Source: an uncultured Alphaproteobacteria bacterium
Lineage (GTDB): Bacteria; Pseudomonadota; Alphaproteobacteria; HIMB59
Length of the DNA: 64,000 nucleotides
Assembly (NCBI GenBank): GCA_902599405.1
Contig: CACKFO010000005.1
Location: 1-64,000, forward strand
Direction: 5' to 3'
The translations under genes and the position numbers were made by a program. Position 1 is the first letter of the stretch. The number at the start of each line of letters is the position of its first letter. This document shows, piece by piece, positions 55,704-64,000 of the stretch. The notes beneath the pieces are model-generated. The model did not search any database. It was not told the DNA's origin and was given only the letters and a program-made list of their open reading frames with translations.

Positions 55704-57146
55704 GTGAAGAATTCAATTAGCCAAATTAAAAAAGCTCTTATTGAAAAAAAAATAAGTGTAGGTGAACTTTATGACGAATATTTAGCAAAAGCAAAATCTG
55801 GTAATAACAACAGCTTTAACTTAGTGATTGACAGGGAAAACAATATTTCATCAATTAACGACTCTCAAAACAGATATAACAATGGCAATCCTTTACCTTT
55901 AGATGGTATTCCTTTAGGTATAAAAGATTTATTCTGTACCAAAGGAATAAGAACAACAGCATCATCTAAAATTCTGAGTAATTTCATCCCTAATTATGAG
56001 TCTTTTGTGACTCAGCAACTTTTAAATGATGGTTCAATTTTTATTGGCAAAAATAATTGTGATGAATTTGCAATGGGCTCTTCAAATGAAACTAGTTATT
56101 TTGGTCCTGTAATTAATCCTTGGAAGAATAAAAATTCTCAAAATGATAATCTTGTTCCAGGCGGCTCCTCAGGGGGATCAGCAGCAGCTGTGGCAGAGGG
56201 CTCATGTGTAGCGTCAATGGGCACAGATACTGGTGGCTCAATTAGACAGCCAGCTAGCTTATGCGGAATAGTTGGTTTAAAGCCCACGTTTGGCTCATGT
56301 TCAAGATGGGGAATTGTAGCTTTTGCCTCTAGTTTAGATCAAGCAGGACCTTTGACAAACTGTGTGGAGGATGCGGCTTATGTTTTAAATTCAATAAACA
56401 AACATGATTTTAATGACTCTACTAGCTCAAATCATCAAAGAGAAGACTATTTAGTTGATATCAACAACAACTTTGAAAAAAAAATTAAAATTGGAATTCC
56501 CTCTGATTATCTTGAAGATGTCAGTGACGACATTTTAAATCAAATTGATAATACAAAAAAAGCACTCTCCAAACATGGCATAGAATTTGTTGATGTAAAA
56601 TTTAAGACTACTGAATACGCACTTTCAACTTATTATATTTTAGCACCAGCTGAAGCTTCGTCAAATTTAGCAAGATATGATGGAATACGCTACGGAGTTA
56701 GAGAAGACGGCGAAAGTCTTGATGATATTTATCTAAATTCAAGAACAAAGGGTTTTGGTGATGAAGTTACCAGAAGAATACTTATAGGCGCTTATGTATT
56801 GTCAGCTGGTTATTATGATGCTTACTACAGACAAGCTCAAAAAGTTAGAAGATTGATTAAAAATGATTTTCAAAGAATTTTAAACGAAGTTGACTTTATA
56901 CTAACACCCACAACACCAAATGAGGCTTTTAAAATTGGTGATAAACTTGATCCCATATCTATGTATAAAAATGATATTTATACTGTTCCCACAAGTCTTG
57001 CTGGCCTTCCTGGCATATCTATTCCATCTGGTTTAAGTAAAAATGGTCTTCCTTTGGGAGTTCAATTTATTGGAAATTATTTTGAAGAAAAATCACTTTT
57101 ACAGTTAGCAGCGCTTGCAGAAAAGGAATTAAGTTTCAATGAGTAA
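55704..57146 (+). CDS. gatA: Asp-tRNA(Asn)/Glu-tRNA(Gln) amidotransferase subunit A
   Basis: The amidase subunit that releases ammonia from glutamine, 480 residues. The Ser-cisSer-Lys triad is visible: Lys in IPLGIKDLF (near 74), cis-Ser in GGSSGGSAAAVAEG and the nucleophile Ser in DTGGSIRQPA. The start is GTG, touching the gatC stop. gatB overlaps its end by eight bases. Normal length. Confidence 0.97.
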   Translation: MKNSISQIKKALIEKKISVGELYDEYLAKAKSGNNNSFNLVIDRENNISSINDSQNRYNNGNPLPLDGIPLGIKDLFCTKGIRTTASSKILSNFIPNYESFVTQQLLNDGSIFIGKNNCDEFAMGSSNETSYFGPVINPWKNKNSQNDNLVPGGSSGGSAAAVAEGSCVASMGTDTGGSIRQPASLCGIVGLKPTFGSCSRWGIVAFASSLDQAGPLTNCVEDAAYVLNSINKHDFNDSTSSNHQREDYLVDINNNFEKKIKIGIPSDYLEDVSDDILNQIDNTKKALSKHGIEFVDVKFKTTEYALSTYYILAPAEASSNLARYDGIRYGVREDGESLDDIYLNSRTKGFGDEVTRRILIGAYVLSAGYYDAYYRQAQKVRRLIKNDFQRILNEVDFILTPTTPNEAFKIGDKLDPISMYKNDIYTVPTSLAGLPGISIPSGLSKNGLPLGVQFIGNYFEEKSLLQLAALAEKELSFNE

Positions 57147-58575
57147 TAATTGGGAAATGGTCATAGGTCTTGAAGTACATGCCCAACTTAAAACTTCATC
57201 TAAATTATTTTCCTCCTCACCAAATCAATTTGGATCTGAGCCAAATGAGAATGTAAATTTTATTGACTCAGGAATGCCTGGAATGCTTCCAGTTATGAAC
57301 TTTGGTTGTATTGAAATGGCAATAAAAACAGGGTACGCATTAAATTTTAAGATTAACAAGTATTCTGTTTTCGAAAGAAAAAATTACTTCTATCCTGATT
57401 TACCTCAAGGTTACCAAATTAGTCAATTTGAATTCCCCATTCTTAGCGAGGGTTATATCAATATTGATAGTGGTGATAATCAAAAAAAAATTAGAATTGA
57501 GAGAGCCCATTTAGAACAAGATGCTGGCAAAAGTATTCATGATATTGATCCGAAATATAGCTTTATTGATCTCAATAGAGTAGGCACACCATTATTAGAA
57601 ATAGTTTCGTATCCTGATTTATCATCTGCAGATGAAGTAATTAACTACATGTCTTCTTTAAGACAATTGCTTATGTACATAGATGTGTGTGATGGAAATA
57701 TGCAGGAAGGTTCTTTAAGAGCTGATGTAAATTTATCTGTTCGCAAAAAGGGCCAAGAACTTGGCACTAGATGTGAAATAAAAAATTTAAATTCATTTAA
57801 ATTCATTAAACAAGCTATTGAATATGAATTTCAAAGACAAATTAATATAATTGATGGTGGTGGAGAAATTGAACAGAATACTATGTTGTTTGATACAAGC
57901 ACCGGGGAAACAAGAGCAATGAGAAGTAAGGAATTCTCACATGATTATCGTTATTTTCCTGATCCCGATTTATTACCTGTAAATTTAAGCCAAGAGCAAA
58001 TTGATAAAATAAAACCCTTAGTAGGAGAACTTCCCCAAGATAAGTTAAATAAATATTTAGATAATTACAGTTTAGATAAAGACATAGCTAAAATCATAAT
58101 TGCTGAAAAACAAAACGCAAATTTATTTGAAAAAATGATTTCTGAGTCAACCGTGAAACCAAAATTTATAGCTGCTTGGTTAGTTGGAGATATATTTGCA
58201 TTTATCAAAGAAAATAATTTAGAAGTAAATAGTCTAAATGATAAAACAAAAGATATTACTGATCTTTTGAAATTAATTTCTGATGATGTAATTTCAAATA
58301 AAGCTGGTAAAGAAATTTTACCGAAAGTTTTAAATGGTGAAGGTAAGCCATCTGAACTTGTAAAGGAATTAGGACTTGAACAAGTGTCTGACTCAGGTGA
58401 ATTGGAAAAAATAATTGATGAAGCTTTAGTAGGAGAAGAGGAGAACATTTTAAAATTTCAAGGAGGTTCTGATAGAGTTTTAGGATATTTTGTTGGTAAA
58501 TGTCTAAAAGCTACAAAAGGTAAAGGTAATCCTAAATTAATAAATAAAATCCTTCTCGAAAAACTTAAAAAGTAA
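57139..58575 (+). CDS. gatB: Asp-tRNA(Asn)/Glu-tRNA(Gln) amidotransferase subunit B
   Basis: The kinase and tRNA-binding subunit, 478 residues. GLEVHAQL at residues 10-17, the YPDLPQGYQISQFEFPI loop and RAHLEQDAGK are hallmarks; the C-terminal YqeY-like domain ends with LGYFVGKCLKATKGKGNP. It activates the misacylated tRNA with ATP before amide transfer. With gatC and gatA it forms one operon, whose end carries a weak hairpin. Confidence 0.97.
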   Translation: MSNNWEMVIGLEVHAQLKTSSKLFSSSPNQFGSEPNENVNFIDSGMPGMLPVMNFGCIEMAIKTGYALNFKINKYSVFERKNYFYPDLPQGYQISQFEFPILSEGYINIDSGDNQKKIRIERAHLEQDAGKSIHDIDPKYSFIDLNRVGTPLLEIVSYPDLSSADEVINYMSSLRQLLMYIDVCDGNMQEGSLRADVNLSVRKKGQELGTRCEIKNLNSFKFIKQAIEYEFQRQINIIDGGGEIEQNTMLFDTSTGETRAMRSKEFSHDYRYFPDPDLLPVNLSQEQIDKIKPLVGELPQDKLNKYLDNYSLDKDIAKIIIAEKQNANLFEKMISESTVKPKFIAAWLVGDIFAFIKENNLEVNSLNDKTKDITDLLKLISDDVISNKAGKEILPKVLNGEGKPSELVKELGLEQVSDSGELEKIIDEALVGEEENILKFQGGSDRVLGYFVGKCLKATKGKGNPKLINKILLEKLKK

Positions 58576-58600
58576 CTGCATAGACATTTTTATTAATAAT

Positions 58601-58620
58601 AAGAATGACAATTCTTTTTA
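58601..58620 (+). terminator. Weak terminator after gatB
   Basis: AAGAAT and ATTCTT form a six-pair hairpin with the loop GACA, directly followed by TTTT. It lies 26 bases after the gatB stop and before the tRNA-Ser promoter. With only one G-C pair it is weak, but position and T-tract fit. Confidence 0.35.
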
Positions 58621-58637
58621 TTCGACTATATTTCGGC

Positions 58638-58643
58638 TATAAA
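58638..58643 (+). promoter_or_regulatory. -10 box of tRNA-Ser
   Basis: TATAAA, five of six matches, ending nine bases before the tRNA 5' end, followed by a GCC discriminator region typical of stable RNA genes. The -35 region is T-rich without a clear hexamer. Confidence 0.35.
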
Positions 58644-58652
58644 TAAGCCTAT

Positions 58653-58744
58653 GGAGAGGTGGGTGAGTGGCTGAAACCAGCGGTTTGCTAAACCGCCGTA
58701 CGACGCAAGTTGTACCGAGGGTTCGAATCCCTCTCTCTCCGCCA
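58653..58744 (+). tRNA. tRNA-Ser (anticodon GCU)
   Basis: A 92-base class II tRNA with encoded CCA. Acceptor arms GGAGAGG and CCTCTCC pair over seven positions with G as discriminator; the anticodon loop has GCT between matching stem arms; a long variable arm and GGTTCGAATCC T-arm follow. It reads AGC and AGU. Confidence 0.97.
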
Positions 58745-58789
58745 TAAAAAAAACATATATATTTGATATAAAAATAGTAAAAAATAATA

Positions 58790-59662
58790 ATGCTCACAGG
58801 ATCTATACCAGCAATAATAACTCCCTTTTCAAATGGTGAAGTTGACTACGATAGTTTTGAAAAACTACTAAACTGGCAAATTAAAAGTGGAATATCTGGA
58901 GTAACGGTTTGCGGAACCACAGGGGAGTCACCAACTTTATCACATGATGAGCATATGAAGTTAGTCGAGTTCGCAATAAAAGTTGCTTCAAAAAAAATAC
59001 CTGTTATTGCCGGCACAGGATCTAATTCGACTAAAGAGGCAATTGAATTTACTAAACACGCCTTTAAAGCAGGAGCAAATTACGGATTAGTTGTTACACC
59101 ATATTATAATAAACCTAATCAATTAGGTTTGATTAACCATTTCAAAAAAATTGCAAAAGTTTCACCTTTAAAACAACTAATTTACAATATACCAGGAAGA
59201 TCAATTGTAGACTTGTCTTTTGATAGCTTTAAGGAACTAAATAAAGTATCAAACATCGTCGGTATTAAAGACGCCTCCAATGATATGTCAAGACCTTTGA
59301 TTATGAGAACTTTTATGAAAAAAGATTTTAATTATTTGTCTGGTGAAGATGGAACCATTGCTGGTTTTTTAGCTCAAGGCGGGCATGGCTGTATATCAGT
59401 TACAGCTAATGTTGCTCCTAAACTTACATCAATGCTCCACTATCATTGGAAAAAAAAGAATTATAAGGAATTTGATAAAGTTAATTTAAAATTAGCTCCA
59501 TTGTCAAAAATATTGTTTGCTGAACCTAATCCTACACCAGCTAAGTATGCCCTTTCTTTAATGGGTAAATGTAAAGCTGATGTAAGAGAACCTTTGTATG
59601 AATTAAGCTCTGATACAAAAAAACAAGTAAGAAAAATAATAAAAGATTTAAATTTTATTTAA
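58790..59662 (+). CDS. dapA: 4-hydroxy-tetrahydrodipicolinate synthase
   Basis: It condenses pyruvate with aspartate semialdehyde for lysine and peptidoglycan DAP. In 290 residues: GSIPAIITPF at the start, VCGTTGESPTLS (about 41-52), TPYYNKPNQLG with the catalytic Tyr, YNIPGR, and the Schiff-base Lys in GIKDAS near residue 161. Length and motifs are complete. smpB begins right at its stop. Confidence 0.96.
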   Translation: MLTGSIPAIITPFSNGEVDYDSFEKLLNWQIKSGISGVTVCGTTGESPTLSHDEHMKLVEFAIKVASKKIPVIAGTGSNSTKEAIEFTKHAFKAGANYGLVVTPYYNKPNQLGLINHFKKIAKVSPLKQLIYNIPGRSIVDLSFDSFKELNKVSNIVGIKDASNDMSRPLIMRTFMKKDFNYLSGEDGTIAGFLAQGGHGCISVTANVAPKLTSMLHYHWKKKNYKEFDKVNLKLAPLSKILFAEPNPTPAKYALSLMGKCKADVREPLYELSSDTKKQVRKIIKDLNFI

Positions 59663-60100
59663 TTGTCTATTCAAAATCGTAGAGCAAAATTTGATTATGA
59701 AATCAAAGAAACTTATGTTGCTGGAATAGTGCTTGAAAGCAATGAAGTTAAACCACTTCGAAGTGGGAAAGCCTCTATTCAGTCAAGTTTTATTAATGAA
59801 CAAAAAGGTGAAATTTACATCAATAATTTTGAAATTATTTCAAGAGGTAAGAATTTTGACCTCAAAAAGAAGACGAGATCTGTAAAAAAACTTTTACTTA
59901 ATAAAAGAGAGATAAAGAAGATTTTAGGAATGTTGACCACAAAAGGTTTTACAGCGGTTCCTATGGAGATTTTCTTTAATGAAAAAGGTTTAGCAAAAGT
60001 AAAATTTGGAGTTGGCATCGGTAAAAAGAAATTTGATAAAAGGGAGACAATTAAGCAAAGAGAGTGGGATCGTAAAAGACAAAGAATTTTAAAAAAATAA
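59663..60100 (+). CDS. smpB: SsrA-binding protein
   Basis: The partner of tmRNA in rescuing stalled ribosomes, 145 residues. [10 protein letters not shown] at the N-terminus, [16 protein letters not shown] (SmpB usually has GTEVKSLRxGKA) and the basic C-terminal tail [20 protein letters not shown] that enters the mRNA channel. The start is TTG immediately after the dapA stop; no ATG fits. The tmRNA gene itself is not in the window. Confidence 0.95.
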   Translation: MSIQNRRAKFDYEIKETYVAGIVLESNEVKPLRSGKASIQSSFINEQKGEIYINNFEIISRGKNFDLKKKTRSVKKLLLNKREIKKILGMLTTKGFTAVPMEIFFNEKGLAKVKFGVGIGKKKFDKRETIKQREWDRKRQRILKK

Positions 60101-60143
60101 TAATTTTCTTGTAATCTTACTTACTTTTTCATATAAACCTCAC

Positions 60144-60410
60144 ATGGCAAGAGTTACAGTAGAAGATTGTACTAAAAACGTTGATAGTCTTTTTGATTTA
60201 GTTTTACTGGCATCTCACAGAGCAAAGGTTCTTAATGCAGGTAATGAAGCCCAGGTTCCACTAGATAATGATAAAAGCACGGTTATAGCTCTAAGAGAAA
60301 TTGCTGATGAAAAAATTAGTGTCGGAGATGTCAAAGAAGACATTATTAAGAGTTATCAATTAGTTCAAGAAAAAGAAGAAGAAAACGAAGATCATCTTCT
60401 TGAAGATTAA
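60144..60410 (+). CDS. rpoZ: RNA polymerase omega subunit
   Basis: An 88-residue omega subunit: MARVTVEDC at the start, [14 protein letters not shown] with the conserved ASxRAxxL motif, [19 protein letters not shown] matching the family's K-x-x-V-x-A-L-R-E-I segment, and an acidic tail. It helps fold beta-prime and may take part in ppGpp binding; rsh, which makes ppGpp, is the next gene, a common pair. Confidence 0.95.
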   Translation: MARVTVEDCTKNVDSLFDLVLLASHRAKVLNAGNEAQVPLDNDKSTVIALREIADEKISVGDVKEDIIKSYQLVQEKEEENEDHLLED

Positions 60411-60439
60411 AAGTTATATTTAGTTTATTATTTTAGCTG

Positions 60440-62581
60440 ATGTTTCAAACCAGCTACTTCAACAAAAGTTACAGCGAGTTTAAATCTGCATTAGAATCAT
60501 ATGACAAAAATTTTAAAGAAGATCTATTTGTAAAAGCTATTGAGGTTGCTGAAAATTCTCATAAGGACCAATTTCGTGCCTCTGGAGATCCGTATATAAT
60601 TCATCCATATGAAGTATGTAAATCACTAATTGAATTAAAATTAGATACTGAAACTGTAATTACTGGCTTACTACATGATGTCATTGAAGATACTGAATTT
60701 TCAAAAGATGAATTAAAAAAAAATTTTGGCGATGCAATATCTGGCCTCGTTGATGGTTTGACCAAAATAGATTTTTTGGAAGAAAAAAAAACAACAAGAT
60801 CAGAAAAAGAGGCCGAAAATTTCAGAAAATTATTAATTTCTACTGCTAAAGATATAAGAGTTTTAATTATAAAATTAGCTGACAGACTTCATAATATTAA
60901 AACTATTCATTATTTTAAAGATGTTGAAAAAAGAAAAAGAGTGAGCAATGAAACTTTATTAATTTATGCCCCGCTTGCTCAAAGATTAGGATTTGAGAAT
61001 TGGAAATCAATTTTAGAAAATATATCTTTTAAAAATTTACACCCAGATATTTTTAACAGAATCAATGACAAAATAGATAATACCTTCAAAAACTTAGAAG
61101 GTTCATTTATTGATCTTGAAAATTTAATGAGGGAGCAACTTTCCAAGTCTGATATTGATGCTGAGATTCATTACCGAAAAAAAAATCCTTACTCTATTTG
61201 GAAAAAAATAAATAAGAAAAATACAGATTTAAATTCTATATCTGATATAGCTGCTGTCAGGATCATTACTAAATCAACAAGAGATTGTTACAGGGTTCTG
61301 GGTATTATTCACCGAAATTTTTCCGCTAAAGTTGGAAGAACAAAAGATTATATATCTAGTCCAAAACCCAATGGGTATAGATCGATACATTCTGATCTTA
61401 TTTTTCAAAAAAAAATATTTGAAGTACAAATAAGATCAAGAGCTATGCATATGATAGCGGAAAATGGTATAGCTGCACATTGGAGATATAAATATTTAAA
61501 TAAAGATAGTCAAAGCGAGGGCGTCTATGCTTGGTTAAGAGATGCTGTAAATTATGTTGAGGAAAAAGATGAACAACATCTCATCCTTAACAAAACCTCA
61601 CAACAATTTTTTGATGAACAAATTTATGTTTTTTCACCTAAAGGAGAATTATTTACACTCCCAGTTGACTCCACTCCAGTTGACTATGCGTATACTATTC
61701 ATACAGATATTGGAGATAGATGCGCTGGAGCAATAGTTAATGGACAAGAGTCACCTTTAAGTACAAAACTAAATAATGGAGATCAAGTTGAAATCATTCT
61801 TGATGAAAGCACTACAATTTCACCTTTATGGATTAGATTTGTAAAAAAAGAAAAAGTAAAAGAAAAAATAAGGTATTTTTTTAGGTCAAAAAGAAGAAGA
61901 GAGTTTGAAATACTAGGTAAAGATATTTTAAACTATATCGCAAAGTCTAAAAACATTGCTGCCGATGAAAATACTTTTAACAAAATTTTAACCAAAACTG
62001 ATTTTAAATTTAAAAATAAACTTTTTGAAAATGTTGGAAGAGGTTTTTTATCTAGAGCTGAACTAGATAAATTATTTAAGGAAATGGAAGATAATATTGT
62101 AAAAAAAATTTTTCAATCTAATGATGACGAAGAAAGAGTAGATGTATTAAAATATGAAAATGGTATTGCTATTAATTATGCAACTTGTTGTTCTCCTATT
62201 AAAGGCGATAGCATTATCTCAATAATGTCATATGGTCGAGGTCTAGTAGTACACAATACAATTTGTGACAGTTTAGGTTATTATCATAAAGATAATTTTT
62301 ATAAATCTGAATGGGGGGAAGGAGAAAGTCAATCTGAATTTAACTCAAGGATAGAGATAGTTATTAAAAACCAACCTGGAGCTCTATTTAGTATTACTTC
62401 AATCTTCGATAAGCATGAAATTAATATCGAAAATATTCGTATCGCTAATAGAACTAAAAAAGTTTACACATTTATTATAGATATAAGTATTGAAAGCTCA
62501 GATAAACTAAAATTTGTTCTTGCCGAAATGAAAACTTTAAGCCAAGTTGATAAAGTTAAAAGACAATCAATTAATTATTAA
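60440..62581 (+). CDS. spoT: Bifunctional (p)ppGpp synthetase/hydrolase (Rsh)
   Basis: The single RelA/SpoT homologue seen here, 713 residues. The hydrolase HD domain is intact: QFRASGDPYIIHP and GLLHDVIEDT (about 72-81). The synthetase has DIAAVRII and SSPKPNGYRSIH, then TGS (FSPKGELFTLPVDSTPVDYAY), a zinc-finger-like ATCCSPI segment, and a C-terminal ACT domain starting SRIEIVIKNQPGAL. All domains are present, so it should both make and degrade the alarmone. pdxJ follows directly. Confidence 0.95.
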   Translation: MFQTSYFNKSYSEFKSALESYDKNFKEDLFVKAIEVAENSHKDQFRASGDPYIIHPYEVCKSLIELKLDTETVITGLLHDVIEDTEFSKDELKKNFGDAISGLVDGLTKIDFLEEKKTTRSEKEAENFRKLLISTAKDIRVLIIKLADRLHNIKTIHYFKDVEKRKRVSNETLLIYAPLAQRLGFENWKSILENISFKNLHPDIFNRINDKIDNTFKNLEGSFIDLENLMREQLSKSDIDAEIHYRKKNPYSIWKKINKKNTDLNSISDIAAVRIITKSTRDCYRVLGIIHRNFSAKVGRTKDYISSPKPNGYRSIHSDLIFQKKIFEVQIRSRAMHMIAENGIAAHWRYKYLNKDSQSEGVYAWLRDAVNYVEEKDEQHLILNKTSQQFFDEQIYVFSPKGELFTLPVDSTPVDYAYTIHTDIGDRCAGAIVNGQESPLSTKLNNGDQVEIILDESTTISPLWIRFVKKEKVKEKIRYFFRSKRRREFEILGKDILNYIAKSKNIAADENTFNKILTKTDFKFKNKLFENVGRGFLSRAELDKLFKEMEDNIVKKIFQSNDDEERVDVLKYENGIAINYATCCSPIKGDSIISIMSYGRGLVVHNTICDSLGYYHKDNFYKSEWGEGESQSEFNSRIEIVIKNQPGALFSITSIFDKHEINIENIRIANRTKKVYTFIIDISIESSDKLKFVLAEMKTLSQVDKVKRQSINY

Positions 62582-63288
62582 TGAAACTAGGCGTTAATAT
62601 AGATCATATAGCGACTCTTCGTAATGCTAGGGGTCAGGATAATCCAAATTTAATTAGAGCATTGAAAGTTTGTCAAGAAGCAAAAATTGATACACTAACT
62701 GTTCACTTAAGAGAAGATAGGAGGCACATAAAAGATAAAGATCTCTTTGAATTAAAAAAATATTCTAAAATTCCTATTAATCTTGAAATGGCGCTTACAG
62801 AAGAGATGATAAAAATAGCAAGCAAGATCAATCCAAAATTTATTTGTATTGTTCCCGAAAAAAGAAATGAAATTACAACAGAGGGTGGTCTGAATTTAAA
62901 CAAAATATCACAAGCAAAATTAAAAAAATTATTAAAAATATCTGGAAAAAAAAATATACAATTAAGTGCCTTTATAAACCCGACAAAAAAAATGATTAAT
63001 TTAGCTAAAAATTTAGGTTTTGATACAGTAGAACTACACACAGGTAATTTAGATAAAAAAATTATTAGAAAATCCACAATAAATCAAATAAATGAAATGA
63101 TTGAGTATGCTCACTCTAAAAAATTAATTGTAAATGTAGGGCATGGTTTAAATTTTAAAAATATTAAGTTTATAAAAAAAAGAAAATATGTCGATACTGT
63201 TCACGTTGGTCATTTTATAATATCTGAAGCAATATTTATTTCACTAACCAAGACTATAAATATTTTTAGAAATTTAATAAAAAAATGA
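62581..63288 (+). CDS. pdxJ: Pyridoxine 5'-phosphate synthase
   Basis: It joins the PdxA product with 1-deoxyxylulose-5-phosphate to form pyridoxine phosphate. The 235 residues start LGVNIDHIATLRNARG (His10 active site) and continue with VHLREDRRHI, NLEMALTEEM and VPEKRNEITTEGGL, the TIM-barrel strands that bind the substrates. VNVGHGLNF near residue 182 closes the site. acpS overlaps its end by four bases. Confidence 0.96.
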   Translation: MKLGVNIDHIATLRNARGQDNPNLIRALKVCQEAKIDTLTVHLREDRRHIKDKDLFELKKYSKIPINLEMALTEEMIKIASKINPKFICIVPEKRNEITTEGGLNLNKISQAKLKKLLKISGKKNIQLSAFINPTKKMINLAKNLGFDTVELHTGNLDKKIIRKSTINQINEMIEYAHSKKLIVNVGHGLNFKNIKFIKKRKYVDTVHVGHFIISEAIFISLTKTINIFRNLIKK

Positions 63289-63653
63289 TAATTGGTCATG
63301 GTATAGATTTAGTTGAGATAGATAGAGTAAATAATATCTATGCTAAATATAAGAAAAATTTCATATCTAAATACTTTTTGAATGATCAATTCAAATCAAT
63401 TAATAAAAACTTATTAGCAAATAATTTTGCAATAAAAGAGGCTTTTTCAAAAAGTATAGGTATGGGCTTTAGATCTCCTTGTTACCCAAATAATATTGTG
63501 GTTAGTCGTAATGAATTAGGAAAACCAGTCATTTCTCTGAAAAATAAACTTGAAAGTTATTTAAATGATACTTTTGGGAAATATGTTATTCATGTTAGCT
63601 TAACAGACACAAAATTATATTCGATTGCGTCGGTAATTATTGAGCAAAGTTAA
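63285..63653 (+). CDS. acpS: Holo-acyl carrier protein synthase
   Basis: It attaches phosphopantetheine to ACP Ser37. In 122 residues: GHGIDLVEIDRV (metal-binding Asp) at 4-15, FAIKEAFSKSIG (the KEAxxK motif) and VSLTDTKLYSIASVI at the C-terminus. Normal length for the AcpS trimer type. It lies between pdxJ and lepB as in many alphaproteobacteria, and its last bases contain the lepB start. Confidence 0.95.
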   Translation: MIIGHGIDLVEIDRVNNIYAKYKKNFISKYFLNDQFKSINKNLLANNFAIKEAFSKSIGMGFRSPCYPNNIVVSRNELGKPVISLKNKLESYLNDTFGKYVIHVSLTDTKLYSIASVIIEQS

Positions 63654-64000
63654 ATCATCTTTAATTAATAATTTTAAAGCGCTTTTTTGGGCTTTAATCA
63701 TTGCAGGGGTAATTAGAACTTTTGCTATCGAGCCATTTAAAATTCCTTCTGGATCAATGAAGCCCAACTTATTGGTTGGGGACTTTCTATTTGTTTCTAA
63801 GTGGGATTATGGATACTCAAGATACTCATTTCCTTTTGGACTTCCTCCGTTCAAAGGAAAAATCTTTGAAAGTAAGCCTGAGAGAGGCGATATAATTGTT
63901 TTTAAACTCCCAGGACAAGAAAATATCAATTATGTGAAAAGATTAGTTGGGCTACCAGGAGAAACAATAAAAGTTGTAAATGGCAAAATTTATCTAAAAA
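63640..64000 (+). CDS. lepB: Signal peptidase I, 5' part
   Basis: The first 120 residues of the membrane protease that removes signal peptides; the gene runs off the window. One N-terminal helix (ALFWALIIAGVIRTF), then the catalytic Ser in IPSGSMKPNLLVGD, RGDIIVFKLP, and the catalytic Lys in YVKRLVGLPGE. The start is TTG at 63640, overlapping the acpS stop by 14 bases, since no ATG is in frame before the helix. This is the usual alphaproteobacterial neighbour of acpS, with rnc expected next. Confidence 0.93.
   Translation, partial: MSKVKSSLINNFKALFWALIIAGVIRTFAIEPFKIPSGSMKPNLLVGDFLFVSKWDYGYSRYSFPFGLPPFKGKIFESKPERGDIIVFKLPGQENINYVKRLVGLPGETIKVVNGKIYLK

Noticed and set aside
58065..58448. 127-residue frame antisense to gatB
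   Set aside because: Entirely within gatB and serine-rich as expected for the reverse of a Glu/Lys/Asp-rich region.
62703..63077. 124-residue frame antisense to pdxJ
   Set aside because: Shadow of a fully conserved gene; its hydrophobic look comes from complementing Lys-rich codons.
1..64000. CRISPR array, insertion sequence or prophage
   Set aside because: No regularly spaced direct repeats, transposase or phage structural genes found.

Overview
The window is 64 kb of very AT-rich, tightly packed chromosome from a streamlined alphaproteobacterium. I infer a free-living marine lineage of the SAR11/Pelagibacterales or HIMB59 type. The reasons are: NADP-isocitrate dehydrogenase next to recA-alaS; the run dapA-smpB-rpoZ-rsh-pdxJ-acpS-lepB; an hdaA-like replication gene beside purM; GatCAB with an AspRS that carries the relaxed-specificity histidine; short proteins; almost no intergenic DNA; and many genes that overlap head-to-tail, tail-to-tail or even head-to-head. 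I see no insertion sequence, prophage, integrase or CRISPR array, and no gene-free stretch above about 220 bases.

Region 1 (1-9765) is an accessory surface-glycan locus: the 3' end of a gene cut by the window edge, an FkbM methyltransferase, a dolichol-phosphate-mannose-synthase-type glycosyltransferase, a GMC flavoprotein with a four-Cys cluster, an SDR epimerase/reductase, a WecA/MraY-type phosphoglycosyl transferase, a polytopic GT-C-like protein, a GDP-fucose-synthase-like SDR, a STELLO/DUF288-like glycosyltransferase, a second GT2 enzyme and GDP-mannose 4,6-dehydratase. It ends at tRNA-Leu(UAA), where core genome begins.

Region 2 (9766-24700) is core: a solute-binding-like protein, nadK, moaA and a DUF3553 protein on the minus strand; recA and alaS; icd; psd and pssA (phosphatidylethanolamine synthesis); and an RND permease plus adaptor pair, both unusual. 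Region 3 (23794-34529) holds rlmE, a redoxin, a TPR/YfgM-like protein, bamB and der on the plus strand, facing an apparently eroded SDR, purF, cvpA, mlaF, mlaE, dnaB, rplI, rpsR and rpsF on the minus strand. Region 4 (34562-38334) is the fatty-acid operon fabD-fabG-acpP-fabF-gmk. Region 5 (38306-44712, minus) is the outer-membrane biogenesis operon lptF-lptG-lptD-surA-like-pdxA-rsmA. lptF is split by a one-base frameshift at a run of six A and surA has lost its recognisable PPIase domains.

Region 6 (44711-55420) contains pepA and ndk; purM-purN; an exported orphan, hdaA and aspS; and ruvX-pyrB-plsY-topA, from which pyrC and dprA, usual members of this alphaproteobacterial block, are absent. 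Region 7 (55422-64000, plus) contains gatCAB, tRNA-Ser(GCU), then dapA-smpB-rpoZ-rsh-pdxJ-acpS and the start of lepB, which runs off the window.

Themes: the envelope dominates (polysaccharide, LPS transport, BAM, Mla, phospholipid and fatty-acid synthesis, RND). The main things to look at are the lptF frameshift, the possible lipid-linked sugar oxidation/reduction module at 0.8-6 kb, a set of reduced proteins kept at conserved loci (SurA, post-purF SDR, Der first G domain, hairpin-less adaptor), and three divergent gene pairs whose start codons touch or overlap. I did not find a convincing wholly new system; the glycan module and the hairpin-less RND pair are the closest candidates.
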